Source of the DNA: Paracoccus sp. (in: a-proteobacteria)
Lineage (GTDB): Bacteria > Pseudomonadota > Alphaproteobacteria > Rhodobacterales > Rhodobacteraceae
DNA length: 64,000 bases
Assembly (NCBI RefSeq): GCF_030538695.1
Contig: NZ_JAUNTN010000013.1
Location: forward strand, 1-64,000
Direction: 5' to 3'
Part shown: positions 48,231-56,454 of the stretch, one piece after another
Position numbering within the stretch: the stretch's first letter is position 1
Layout of the letters: every line of letters starts with the position of its first letter
Translations under genes and position numbers: made by a program
Notes under the pieces: model-generated
Told to the model about the DNA's origin: nothing
The model's database searches: none
What the model saw: the letters and a program-made list of their open reading frames with translations, nothing else

Positions 48231-48980
48231 ATGACCCGCAAGATTTATCTTAATACGCCCCATTGTTTTCGCTTTATGATCGCCGGGGGGGCGGTTTTGG
48301 CATTGACGGCCTGCACCGATCCCAATTTCGGCATGTCGGAAACCGTGACCACAACCGCTGCGCAGCGGGTTGGGATGCTCAAGGCGGAATTGCGGACCCG
48401 GCCGAATGATACAAAGGTTCTGGCTGAAATCGGCAAGATTTATGCCGATCAAGGGTTCTGGACCGAAAGCATGGGGGCCTATCGTGAAGCGCTGATCGTC
48501 AGCCCCGGCCAGCGCGATTTGGTGCTTGGCTATGGCCGGGCGCAGCTTGCGCTTGGTGATTATGCCGGGGCGCTGCAATCCAGCAATCAGGCAGGCGGCG
48601 GTGATGTTGATGTGCTGTTGTTGCGCTCGGGTGCGCTGGCCGGGCTTGGCCAGTTGGCAGAGGCGCGGGCGCATCTGGATGTGGCGCAGGCGCTGAACCC
48701 GCGCGATCTGGATGTGCGCAGCAATATCGCGCTGGTCGCGGCGCTGTCGCGTGATCCGCAGGCTTATGCAATTTCCCGCGCGGTGGCCTTTGCACCGGAT
48801 GCACAGCACCGCCATATCCGCAATATGATTCTTGTCGGCGGAATCACCGGCTATGATGGCAATGCACGTTCCGATGCGGAACAGCGCGGCATGGACCCGT
48901 CCGAGATTAGCGAGATTCTGGCCGTTGGCCGTCGGGCGCGGACTCAGGGGATGCGTGCTTTTACCGTTCTGGCAAGCTGA
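48231..48980 (+). CDS. TadD-like TPR lipoprotein
   Basis: This 249-residue lipoprotein has a signal ending LALTAC and tetratricopeptide repeats (LAEIGKIYADQGFWTESMGAYREAL, YGRAQLALGDYAGALQ, GALAGLGQLAEARAHLDVA). The C-terminus (DAQHRHIRNMILVGGITGYDGNA) recalls TadD, the pilotin-like TPR lipoprotein of Tad pili. It converges on the CpaD-like and secretin genes with a six-base gap, so it belongs to the outer-membrane module. Likely role: helping the secretin reach or assemble in the outer membrane. The Tad relationship is inferred from pattern and context. Confidence 0.72.
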   Translation: MTRKIYLNTPHCFRFMIAGGAVLALTACTDPNFGMSETVTTTAAQRVGMLKAELRTRPNDTKVLAEIGKIYADQGFWTESMGAYREALIVSPGQRDLVLGYGRAQLALGDYAGALQSSNQAGGGDVDVLLLRSGALAGLGQLAEARAHLDVAQALNPRDLDVRSNIALVAALSRDPQAYAISRAVAFAPDAQHRHIRNMILVGGITGYDGNARSDAEQRGMDPSEISEILAVGRRARTQGMRAFTVLAS

Positions 48981-48986
48981 CAGAAA

Positions 48987-49406
48987 TCAGCCGCCGTAAT
49001 AAGGATCAGCCGGGGTTGTCGGGTAGATCACCGCCCCACGAGAGGGATAACGGCTGGTGCTGCCGGCTGGCAGGCTTGCCGCCGTTCCGCCGATATAGCG
49101 ATCCGCCGCGCGACCAACCGGACCTGCCGGGGCCGGGCCGGGGTTGCGTGGGTCCACCAGATCCGAAGGGCGGGCGATCTGTCGGGCAAAAACCACATCG
49201 CGCTGACAAGCCGAGGGTGCCGATGAATAGCCCGATGGCTGCGCGATATTACAGGCAACCGCCTGCACCCGGCCAAAATCATCATAGGCATAGGCCGGAT
49301 CAGCGGCGCGGCGGATCACATTGCCCTCCTGAATGAAGGGGTCATTGCATCCGGCCAGCAGCAGAACAGACATGAAAACAAGATGGCGGGTCATCGGGGG
49401 TCTCAT
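48987..49406 (-). CDS. Small lipoprotein, CpaD-like
   Basis: This 139-residue lipoprotein has a signal ending LLLAGC. The central segment has ACQRDVVFARQIARPSDLVDP followed by AADRYIGG, which parallels the C-terminal half of the Tad protein CpaD (Cys, N/Q, an IA-P-DL-PR core and a late Arg-Tyr-Gly). It is shorter than CpaD proteins of pili and ends in a Pro/Tyr-rich tail. It starts with an ATGA overlap on the secretin gene, so the two are co-translated. Probable outer-membrane partner or pilotin of the secretin; the CpaD relationship is an inference. Confidence 0.6.
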   Translation of the reverse strand: MRPPMTRHLVFMSVLLLAGCNDPFIQEGNVIRRAADPAYAYDDFGRVQAVACNIAQPSGYSSAPSACQRDVVFARQIARPSDLVDPRNPGPAPAGPVGRAADRYIGGTAASLPAGSTSRYPSRGAVIYPTTPADPYYGG

Positions 49407-50635
49407 CTGGTGATAAATCCGACAGAGCGTTGCGGTGCCGGGCGTTGGCTACGGGCTTCGGTCGCATCCTGCGCACCGGCCAGATAGGGGGTAATGAAAA
49501 TCATCAGCTCACGCTCGCTGCGGGTGCGCGAATTGCGACCAAAAATTCGGCTCATCCCCGGCACGCCGCTGCTGCTGCTTTCGGAAAACTGCTCATAAAG
49601 ACCGGCGATGGCGAAACTTTGGCCGCTGCCGACCTCAACGATGGTGTCGGCGCGACGAACCGAGACCCCCGGAACCTGAAACCCGTCCACGGAAACTGAG
49701 TTGGTCTTGTCCACAAAGCTGACTTCAGGGCGGACGTGGACCGCGATGCGGTTGCCGGGCAGGATGGTCGGGGTAAAGTCGATCGACACCCCGTATTCCT
49801 TGAACGCTGCCGAAATCACCCCGTCGCCCTGATTGATCGGATAGGCGAACTCTCCGCCAGCGCGGAAACTGGCGGTCTGGCCGGAAACGGTAGTCAGTGT
49901 CGGCTCGGACAGGATTTGCACCACGCCGCGTTGTTCCAGCGCGTCGATCAGCGTATCGATGGTAAAGCTGCCGGCGGTGGCGCGTCCTCCGGCGGCGGGA
50001 CCGCTGATCGCGCCGCCATCCAGAAACCCGGTTGGGTCGCCAAGCCCTGTCACCACCCGCAGCGGCCCGCCAGCCGAGCGACCTAAAGCCGCCAGATCGA
50101 CGCCAACCCGGCGCAGGTCGCTGCGGGACGCCTCGACAAAGCGGACGCGTAGGGAAACCTGCGTGGCCCCGGCGTAGGTGCTGTTGTCTATAACTGGCAC
50201 GTCTTGCGCCTCCAGCGCGCTGCGCACCGCACTGGCCGAGCGTGCTGCGCCAATGTCCTGCGCTTGTCCCGAAATCACCACGGCGTCGCCCTGATCGTGC
50301 AAGGACAGCCCTGGACCAAGCAGCGACTCTACCCGCCCGGTGCCGCGCCGGACGGTGACGGCAAAGTCGATCATGGTGCGGTCCTGCATATCACGCACGA
50401 TGATATTCGTGCGTCCCTGCGATACGCCGGTAATATAGATCGAGGTGGGCGAGGATGCCTGAACATCAGCCACCATGGGATCGGCCACAAAGACATTTGC
50501 TGCGCCTTCGGGCAGGTTAAAGGCGCGGCCCTCACCCTCGGTCAGATTCAGCACGGTATTGGCGGCGGCGCTCAGAGCAAGAATCAGAACCAGCAGCGCG
50601 GACAGGGCGAATTGGCGAAGAAACGTAGCGGTCAT
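49403..50635 (-). CDS. sctC: Secretin, CpaC/RcpA type, serving the type III system
   Basis: This 410-residue outer-membrane ring protein has a signal peptide ending ALSAAA and an N-terminal domain with NVFVADPMVADVQASSP and GVSQGRTNIIVRD, the CpaC/BON pattern of Tad secretins. The C-terminal secretin domain contains VQILSEPTLTTVSGQTASF and ends ELMIFITPYLA. Usual type III secretins are longer with extra N-domains. It is ATGA-coupled to sctV on one side and the CpaD-like gene on the other. No Tad motor or pilin genes are present, so it should serve the type III machine. Confidence 0.8.
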   Translation of the reverse strand: MTATFLRQFALSALLVLILALSAAANTVLNLTEGEGRAFNLPEGAANVFVADPMVADVQASSPTSIYITGVSQGRTNIIVRDMQDRTMIDFAVTVRRGTGRVESLLGPGLSLHDQGDAVVISGQAQDIGAARSASAVRSALEAQDVPVIDNSTYAGATQVSLRVRFVEASRSDLRRVGVDLAALGRSAGGPLRVVTGLGDPTGFLDGGAISGPAAGGRATAGSFTIDTLIDALEQRGVVQILSEPTLTTVSGQTASFRAGGEFAYPINQGDGVISAAFKEYGVSIDFTPTILPGNRIAVHVRPEVSFVDKTNSVSVDGFQVPGVSVRRADTIVEVGSGQSFAIAGLYEQFSESSSSGVPGMSRIFGRNSRTRSERELMIFITPYLAGAQDATEARSQRPAPQRSVGFITR

Positions 50636-52692
50636 TGAATCGACATCATGGCAAGAGGTTGAACCTTATAGTTCGGGGCGACTTCTTTATGGGACAGAAC
50701 GGGCAGGTCCATGTCGTGATTGGTCAGAAAGCGGCGCAGAAAGCGGCGCACATCCATGGCCGCGATGAAAACCGGCATCCGGCTGTGATCCGATAAATCG
50801 CCCATGGCAGATTTCATAACATCCAGAAGGCGGCGGGATTGCTGTGCCTCCAGCGCCAGATAGACGCCGGACGGGGCCTGCCGGATTGCACCGCGAATGG
50901 CCTCCTCAATGTCGGCCTCGATCACATAGGCGGCAATCATGCGGTCGGTATCAGCATATTTATGGCTGATCTGCCGGGCCAGCGCGGCGCGGACATATTC
51001 CGCCAGCAGGTCGGTATCCTTTTCACGCGGCGCCCATTCCACGATGGTTTCCAGCATGATGCGCAGGTTGCGCACGGGGATTTCTTCTTCGACCAGACGA
51101 CGCATGATGGCGGCGATCTTCTGCACGGGAAGGGCTTTTTGCGCCTCGGTCACAAGGCTTTCATAGCGGCTTTCCATTGCCCCCAGCAGCGCGCCGACCT
51201 CTTGCACCCCCAGGAATTCGGCAGCGTGGCGGGGCAGGCGGGCGGTGGCGATGGCGGCCAGCGCCTGTTCGGCGGTCTGGAACCGGACCCCGGCCTTGCG
51301 CAGCGCCGGGGCGGTTTCGGGATCGGCCCACCAGCTTTGCTGCTCGGCGGCCGATAGCGGTGCATTGGTCAGGTTCAGGCCAAGGATACGCGCAGCATCA
51401 GGCTGATCCAGCAAGCGCAGGCGGGCAGGAGGGATGGCCCCTTCGGCCACCGGCACATTCTCGACCCGCAATTGCCAGCGGTCGGTGGGCAGTTCCGGGT
51501 CGCTGGACAATTGCAGACGCGGAAAAGGCACGCCCAATTCCTCGAACAGCCGGGTGCGTTCGCGCAGGGCAGCGCGGTCAAAGGCCCCACGCTGCAACCC
51601 TTGCGCGACCTCGGTGCCGACGGTCAGTTGAATCGGTGACATCGGCACCATCATCAGGTCGGTGCGACCAACAGCGGTTGGGCTGTCCTCACCCAACGGA
51701 TCGCCCTCATCGGCCCTTAGCCGCACCTGTCGCGCGATCCACAGGCCCGAGCCGCCGATCAGCGCCGCCAGCGCCAGAAAGGTCAGCGTTGGAAAACCGG
51801 GGATAAAGGCAAAGCCCACCATGACCAGCCCCGCCACCTGCATGGCGCGGGGGCTGGTTCCGATCTGCGTGGCAATATCACGGCCAAGATCAAGCGATTC
51901 CGAATGGGTAATCCGGGTGATGACCACACCCGAGGCAATCGCCATCAGCAGCGCCGGGATCTGGCTGACCATGCCATCCCCTACGGTCAGCACGGAATAA
52001 CGGTTCAGCGCCTCGCCAAAGGGCATCCCGTTTTGGCCGACGCCGACGCCAAGCCCGCCAAGGATGTTCACCGCAATGATAATCAGCCCGGCGATGGCAT
52101 CGCCTTTGACGAATTTCATCGCGCCGTCCATCGAGCCGTAAAACTCGGATTCCAGTTGCAGCCCTTCGCGGCGGCGGCGGGCTTCGGCCATGTCGATTTC
52201 ACCGGCGCGCATGTCGCTGTCGATAGACATTTGCCGCCCCGGCAGCGCATCCAGCGAGAACCGGGCGCTGACCTCGGCTACCCGCTCGGCGCCTTTGGTG
52301 ATGACGATGAACTGCACGATGGTGATAATCAGAAACACCACGATTCCGACCACAAGCGAACCGCCAAGCACAAAAGTGCCGAAGGTCTCGACGATCTGCC
52401 CGGCATCGGCTTGCAGCAGGATCATCCGCGTGGTCGAGATGCTGATGGCCAGTCGGAACAGCGTCGCAAACAGCAGGATCGCGGGCAGGGTGGAAAAGCT
52501 GGTCGGGTTGCGCAGGTAAACGGCAACAATCAGAATCAGGATCGACAACGACATATTCGTGCCGATCAGAACATCCAGCAGCCATGTTGGCAGCGGCAGG
52601 ATAATCATAAAGACAATCAGCACCAGCAGCAGGATCAGCGCCAGATCCTGCCGCATGGCGATGCGCCGCAGCATATGGGCCAGAAGATTCAT
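50632..52692 (-). CDS. sctV: Type III export gate protein SctV
   Basis: This 686-residue export-apparatus protein is homologous to FlhA. The N-terminal 330 residues hold about eight transmembrane helices, with the family signature RFSLDALPGRQMSIDSDMRAG. The large C-terminal cytosolic domain forms a nine-membered ring that receives chaperone-substrate complexes. Neighbours are a secretin and sctD rather than flagellar genes, which marks it as non-flagellar. It overlaps the TPR gene before it and the secretin gene after it (ATGA each). Confidence 0.96.
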   Translation of the reverse strand: MNLLAHMLRRIAMRQDLALILLLVLIVFMIILPLPTWLLDVLIGTNMSLSILILIVAVYLRNPTSFSTLPAILLFATLFRLAISISTTRMILLQADAGQIVETFGTFVLGGSLVVGIVVFLIITIVQFIVITKGAERVAEVSARFSLDALPGRQMSIDSDMRAGEIDMAEARRRREGLQLESEFYGSMDGAMKFVKGDAIAGLIIIAVNILGGLGVGVGQNGMPFGEALNRYSVLTVGDGMVSQIPALLMAIASGVVITRITHSESLDLGRDIATQIGTSPRAMQVAGLVMVGFAFIPGFPTLTFLALAALIGGSGLWIARQVRLRADEGDPLGEDSPTAVGRTDLMMVPMSPIQLTVGTEVAQGLQRGAFDRAALRERTRLFEELGVPFPRLQLSSDPELPTDRWQLRVENVPVAEGAIPPARLRLLDQPDAARILGLNLTNAPLSAAEQQSWWADPETAPALRKAGVRFQTAEQALAAIATARLPRHAAEFLGVQEVGALLGAMESRYESLVTEAQKALPVQKIAAIMRRLVEEEIPVRNLRIMLETIVEWAPREKDTDLLAEYVRAALARQISHKYADTDRMIAAYVIEADIEEAIRGAIRQAPSGVYLALEAQQSRRLLDVMKSAMGDLSDHSRMPVFIAAMDVRRFLRRFLTNHDMDLPVLSHKEVAPNYKVQPLAMMSIQ

Positions 52693-53219
52693 GGCAGAAT
52701 ATCCGTTGCAGGCGTCTCGGGGTCCGGCGGTGCCAGTTCCAGCGCATGATCCAGTGCGGCCCGCGCGGCCTGACGGTCGCCAAGACGCTCATACACGCGG
52801 GCGGTCAGATAATGACGGGCCGCCAGATGCGCGGACTGTGGCGGGCTGTCCAGATGTTGCTCGGGCTGGTCAAAGCGGCTCAGCACCGCCAGCGCCTGAC
52901 GCGGATCACCAGCCCGCAGCAGCGCCTCGGCCACCAGCAGCACGGTTTGCGGGCGCAGATCGCCCATTGCCATGGCTGCCAGCGCCAGAACCATAGCCCG
53001 TGCGGCATCGGCATGGCGCAGATAGACCAGTGCCAGCGCCGCCAGATGACGCCCATGCCGGGCCGTATCAGCATCGGCCAGCACGTCCGATGCGCTGGCG
53101 GCGGCCTCTTGCAATTCAGGATAGGCCCGCAACCCGTCCAGCACCTCTTGCGCGGCAGCGGCGGGCACGGTTTCGGCACGTTTGGCCGGGGGCTGAGGCT
53201 GAGGGGAATAAGCAGTCAC
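52689..53219 (-). CDS. TPR protein of the type III operon (SctG/SctY-like)
   Basis: This 176-residue cytoplasmic protein is rich in Ala/Leu helices in the tetratricopeptide pattern (LAALALVYLRHADAARAMVLAL, VAEALLRAGDPRQALAVL, ARVYERLGDRQAARAALDHAL). It has no signal peptide. In other type III systems a small TPR protein (SctG) chaperones the needle subunit together with SctE; the position near two small needle-like genes fits that, but SctY-type sorting-related roles are also possible. It is ATGA-coupled to sctV. Confidence 0.6.
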   Translation of the reverse strand: MTAYSPQPQPPAKRAETVPAAAAQEVLDGLRAYPELQEAAASASDVLADADTARHGRHLAALALVYLRHADAARAMVLALAAMAMGDLRPQTVLLVAEALLRAGDPRQALAVLSRFDQPEQHLDSPPQSAHLAARHYLTARVYERLGDRQAARAALDHALELAPPDPETPATDILP

Positions 53220-53240
53220 GTCGTTAATCGGTCCACCGGG

Positions 53241-53615
53241 TTACTGGCTGCCAAGGTCAAGAACGCGGGCCAGCTTGTGCCGCTCATCCTCGATCACGGC
53301 GGCGACCAGACGCCCAAGCCCCGGCACCGCACGATCCGCCATCGGCGCAAAGCGATGGGCGGCCTCCAGCGCCGCGACCAGTTCGATGGTGGGGGGCAGT
53401 TCAGCACGGCCAAGGCTGTCCTGCATCATCGTATCCAACCCACGCAGGGGCGCATCCCCCGCCTGCTGATCGTCGCGGGGTTTGATCTCGGGCTGCGCCA
53501 TCGGGGCAACCGGCTGGCGGCGTGCGCTGGCCGGGGTCTGCACCAGCCCGGTTGCAGATTGCGGGCGCAATGCCGGTTGCGGTCGTGTTGTTTGCGGGGG
53601 TAGGGTGGGTTTCAA
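53241..53615 (-). CDS. Unknown protein of the type III operon, Pro/Gln-rich N-terminus
   Basis: This 124-residue protein has a disordered first half (Pro, Gln and Arg-rich) and a helical second half ending AAVIEDERHKLARVLDLGSQ. No family is recognised. Needle-length regulators (SctP), inner-rod proteins (SctI) and small chaperone-like proteins occupy this place in other systems; none of their motifs can be confirmed. It lies between sctD and the TPR gene with gaps of about 20 bases. Confidence 0.55.
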   Translation of the reverse strand: MKPTLPPQTTRPQPALRPQSATGLVQTPASARRQPVAPMAQPEIKPRDDQQAGDAPLRGLDTMMQDSLGRAELPPTIELVAALEAAHRFAPMADRAVPGLGRLVAAVIEDERHKLARVLDLGSQ

Positions 53616-53633
53616 CGCGGGGCGTCCTTGTTC

Positions 53634-54581
53634 TTAATAGCGAATATCAACCTGCCGCGTGTCGCGGCTGAGGCTGATGCGGCCCGAGGTGATGCGGTTC
53701 ACGGTCCAGCCATCGGCGGTGCGGTCGCCTTCGCGCAGGGTTTGGCCTGTCTTGGTGCGCAGCTCCGGGTGGCCGCCAAGCCAGACCGAGGCCACCGCCA
53801 GCGCGGGCGCATCGGCACCATTGGCAATATCGACGATCAGCGGCAGGCTGCGGCCAAAATCGGTCTCGAACTGGCTGCGCAGCTCGCGCCAATGGGGGGC
53901 CTTGTCTGCGGGCATCACCCCCGACACCCGCAGCACGCCGTCGCTGGGGGCGACGTGCAACCCCTCCAGCCCGGCTGCTGCCAGTCTGATGCGCAGGGCC
54001 TCGGCAGCGTCGCTCTGGCAGGTGCCGATACAGGCGGTCAGCCGCGGCGAGGTTGCCTGCAACGCCCCTGCGGTTATCTGTGGCGGCGCGGTTCCGGTTG
54101 CCGCCTGTATCGGGGGATGAGGGATGGCATCAAGCCGTGCAGCCTGTGCCTCCAGCCCCGGCAGCCGTGCTGCGCCGGGCGGTATCTGCACGCCGATCAG
54201 CAGTCCGGTGCCAAGCGTCACCGCGGCCAGCAGCACCGCCATGCGCAGGGGCATCCGGCTGGCCATATCGGGCCGGGTGCGGCTGATGGCAATGGTGGTG
54301 TCCTGCGTCAGCCGCAGCATTGCCGGCAGCGTTCCAATCCGGGCCTGCCCGTCCGGCAAGGTCTGCGCATGGCACCCGCCCATCAGGCTTATGCCCGCGC
54401 CCCGCGCCTGCATCCGCAGGCGCTGGTCTTTCAGCGTAACGGTCATCGCTCCGGCAGGAACACCCTCCAGAATAATGTCATCATCAGGGCCGCCGCCAAT
54501 TCGGCAGCGTCCACCCTTCAACGCCGCTGACGCGCCGGCATGTGGTCCTGTCAGCACCGTCAACAGGAATGTATCGGTCAT
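53634..54581 (-). CDS. sctD: Type III inner-membrane ring protein SctD
   Basis: This 315-residue protein has a cytoplasmic FHA-like domain (residues 1-100, with CRIGGGPDDDIIL), one transmembrane helix (about 112-131, LRMAVLLAAVTLGTGLLIG), and a periplasmic part with ring-building motifs (LHVAPSDGVLRVSGVMPADK). This is the architecture of SctD, which forms the outer of the two inner-membrane rings with SctJ. I chose the ATG at 54581 where the FHA domain starts; the frame is open 41 codons upstream through the needle-like gene's terminator. Confidence 0.82.
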   Translation of the reverse strand: MTDTFLLTVLTGPHAGASAALKGGRCRIGGGPDDDIILEGVPAGAMTVTLKDQRLRMQARGAGISLMGGCHAQTLPDGQARIGTLPAMLRLTQDTTIAISRTRPDMASRMPLRMAVLLAAVTLGTGLLIGVQIPPGAARLPGLEAQAARLDAIPHPPIQAATGTAPPQITAGALQATSPRLTACIGTCQSDAAEALRIRLAAAGLEGLHVAPSDGVLRVSGVMPADKAPHWRELRSQFETDFGRSLPLIVDIANGADAPALAVASVWLGGHPELRTKTGQTLREGDRTADGWTVNRITSGRISLSRDTRQVDIRY

Positions 54582-54642
54582 TGCAGCATCCCCCCTTATG
54601 CGACGTTGCAGACCCGCCGCAGAACCTGCGGCAACCGAAAGG

Positions 54643-54681
54643 AAAAAGGGCGCGACACCGCCACGCCCTTTTAAAAGGGCG
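54643..54681 (-). terminator. Nested hairpins and terminator after the needle-like gene
   Basis: An 18-bp perfect palindrome (54664-54681, CGCCCTTTTAAAAGGGCG) starts right after the stop codon. Its inner arm can instead pair with a second CGCCCTTTTT, giving a stem plus a five-T tail, a normal intrinsic terminator. The two alternatives could set partial termination and so a high ratio of the small protein over SctD. Confidence 0.75.
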
Positions 54682-54682
54682 A

Positions 54683-54838
54683 TCAGCCGTTCACCTTGTC
54701 CCAAGCTTTTTTCGAAGCGTCCTTCGCCGCCATAGCGGTGTTGAACATCAACGATTGCTTGTTGATTTCGGTTTGAGTGCGCAGGGCTTCCTGCTGCATG
54801 GACTTCATTTCAGCGAGAGATGCACCGACGTCAGCCAT
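54683..54838 (-). CDS. 51-residue helical protein, candidate needle subunit
   Basis: The short gene encodes MADVGASLAEMKSMQQEALR, then an amphipathic helix with Asn/Gln/Met and a Lys-rich end (KDASKKAWDKVNG). Small size, lack of Cys and Pro, a helical hairpin pattern, and a place directly before sctD fit a needle, inner-rod or filament subunit of the type III system, but it is shorter than typical needle proteins of 70-90 residues. GGAG lies seven bases upstream. An adjacent terminator suggests it is made in excess over downstream genes. Identity with SctF or SctI is inference. Confidence 0.65.
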   Translation of the reverse strand: MADVGASLAEMKSMQQEALRTQTEINKQSLMFNTAMAAKDASKKAWDKVNG

Positions 54839-54853
54839 GATTCTTCTCCATTA

Positions 54854-55102
54854 TCAGGTTGAGGTTTGGTCTTCGTTGATAGTTGCCCACAGCTTCGGCA
54901 GCGCGTCGATGCCAGCATCATACGCCTGAGCGAGAAGGGACAGCCGGGCATACTCGTCTGTGCTGACCCCACGACCCATTTCCATGGTCACACGCCCTTT
55001 ACCCACCGTAAGCCGTTCCGTCAGACGCCGCAGCTCTGCCCCGTCGGGGTCATTCGCCAGGCGCCGGTCCAGCTCGACGATCTCGATATTGCGATCGGAC
55101 AT
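54854..55102 (-). CDS. 82-residue protein, first gene of the sctD-V operon
   Basis: This small acidic protein reads VELDRRLANDPDGAELRRLT, a central RGVSTDEYARLSLLAQAYDAG, and DALPKLWATI. It has no signal peptide or membrane helix. It is either a needle co-chaperone of the SctE type or itself a needle-like subunit. It has the strongest ribosome site of the region (AAGGAGG, five bases before ATG), suggesting heavy translation. It lies divergent to the GDPH-domain gene, so the operon promoter should be in the 267-base gap. Confidence 0.6.
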   Translation of the reverse strand: MSDRNIEIVELDRRLANDPDGAELRRLTERLTVGKGRVTMEMGRGVSTDEYARLSLLAQAYDAGIDALPKLWATINEDQTST

Positions 55103-55369
55103 CGAAACCTCCTTAGTCGCGGGTCACACCCGCTTCGTCCAGGGGGCAGACTGGCGGTGGACTGTGACAGTTCAGTGAAGGATTCGGCAAAGTTTGGCGA
55201 CGCCACCGCAGCATTTTGTCCACTTGCGAAAAGCCGCCGGAATGGGCCGGGTGCCGTGCGGAAATCCGCCTTGCGTCATATTTCTGACGCAATCTGGCGG
55301 CAGGCTGGAGGCGCTGGCGACGTGAATCACACACAAGCCCCATCTTTGGGGGCAAGAGGGGTGTATGCT
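55103..55369. promoter_or_regulatory. Divergent promoter region of the type III genes
   Basis: This 267-base spacer lies between the start of the sctD-V operon (minus) and the GDPH-domain gene (plus). It is GC-rich and includes a short CGGGTCACACCCG inverted repeat near 55128. It should carry both promoters, a natural place for a shared type III regulator, but I cannot assign -10/-35 boxes with confidence. Confidence 0.4.
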
Positions 55370-56383
55370 ATGAACTTCCTTTCAATTCTCACGATGCAGA
55401 TGCCGCGCGTGATGATGCCGCAGCCAATCGGGTTGAATAACAACGGCGTGCAGAATGGTGGCAACAATCTGGCCACGATGCTTCAGGGGCTGGCCGATGT
55501 GTTCCAGGGCCTGTCCGAGATGATCGGCGGCGGCGCTGCGCGCAACACGAACACGAGCAACAGCTTTACCGGCGTGATGGTCGGGTCTGGCTCGACGAGC
55601 AATGCTGGCCTGGTGTCTTCGGACGCTGCCCCGATTGCGGGCAAGGCGCGCATCTGGGGCGACCCGCATTTCATCGGTGCCGATGGTGGCAAGTTCGACG
55701 TTCAGGGGCAGGCGGGCAAGACCTATAACCTGCTGTCGGACAAAGGTTTCCAGATGAACGGTCGCTTTGACCAGTGGCGTAACGACCCCAAACAGACCGT
55801 GGTTGGCGAGGTCGGCATTACCGCTGGTTCCAACTATATCAACGTGTCCAAGACCGGCAAAGCCGTGGTCAACGGGCAAGAACTGAAAGACGGCCAGCGC
55901 GTTCAACTGCGTGATGGCGGTTATGCTGAAAAGCGCGGCAAGGATGTGATCGTCAAGAAAGGGGAATGGGAGGTCAACTTCCAGACCAAGGGCGACCATA
56001 TCAACATGGACATCAAGACCGATAACGCGATTGCCGATGGCGTCCGTCCGCATGGTCTGATCGGCCAGACCTTTGACGGCGACGGCAAAGCCCGCAACGG
56101 CGACAGCTTTGCCGGTGCGCAGGGTGGCGGCGCGATTGAGGATATTCACGGCAATATCGTTGCCCGTGGCGATAAAACCGCGATCACCAGCTATGAGGTC
56201 GATGCCCTTTGGGACACGACTTTCCGTCACCACAACCGCGATTATGCGGGCCAAAGCGCCTATGCGGATGCCTCGCGCAACACCATGCAGATGTTGATGA
56301 TGACCAGCTTCAGCACGCTGGCCAACAGCTTGTTCAGTAATCAGAACCAGTGGGGCTGGGGCAACTCGTCCTATCGGTTCTGA
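55370..56383 (+). CDS. GDPH (von Willebrand D-like) domain protein, candidate type III substrate
   Basis: This 337-residue protein has no Sec signal; its N-terminal 60 residues are Met/Asn/Gln-rich, as in many type III substrates. Residues 95-245 hold a vWD-like domain: WGDPHFIGADGGKFDVQG, VVNGQELKDGQRVQLRDGG and DGVRPHGLIGQTFDGDG. The Asp98-Pro99 bond lies in GDPH, which self-cleaves in mucin vWD domains and in the metal-induced domain of the rhizobial type III effector NopE1. The C-terminus is Asn/Trp-rich. It sits between the two sct operons on the opposite strand. GAGGGG lies eight bases before the ATG. Effector status is inference. Confidence 0.7.
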   Translation: MNFLSILTMQMPRVMMPQPIGLNNNGVQNGGNNLATMLQGLADVFQGLSEMIGGGAARNTNTSNSFTGVMVGSGSTSNAGLVSSDAAPIAGKARIWGDPHFIGADGGKFDVQGQAGKTYNLLSDKGFQMNGRFDQWRNDPKQTVVGEVGITAGSNYINVSKTGKAVVNGQELKDGQRVQLRDGGYAEKRGKDVIVKKGEWEVNFQTKGDHINMDIKTDNAIADGVRPHGLIGQTFDGDGKARNGDSFAGAQGGGAIEDIHGNIVARGDKTAITSYEVDALWDTTFRHHNRDYAGQSAYADASRNTMQMLMMTSFSTLANSLFSNQNQWGWGNSSYRF

Positions 56384-56403
56384 TACCTGCCTGTCCGCTG
56401 ATG

Positions 56404-56433
56404 AAAGGCCCTGCCGTCTGGTGGGGCCTTTTG
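56404..56433 (+). terminator. Terminator after the GDPH-domain gene
   Basis: AAAGGCCC and GGGCCTTT pair across a 12-base loop and are followed by TT, 20 bases past the stop. It may serve the convergent sctU end as well. Confidence 0.65.
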
Positions 56434-56454
56434 CGTTTGCGGGCAAGTGTGGGG

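Noticed and set aside
49403..50635. The secretin as part of a Tad pilus locus
   Set aside because: No prepilin, prepilin peptidase, CpaB, CpaE, CpaF or TadB/C genes are present; it is co-translated with sctV.
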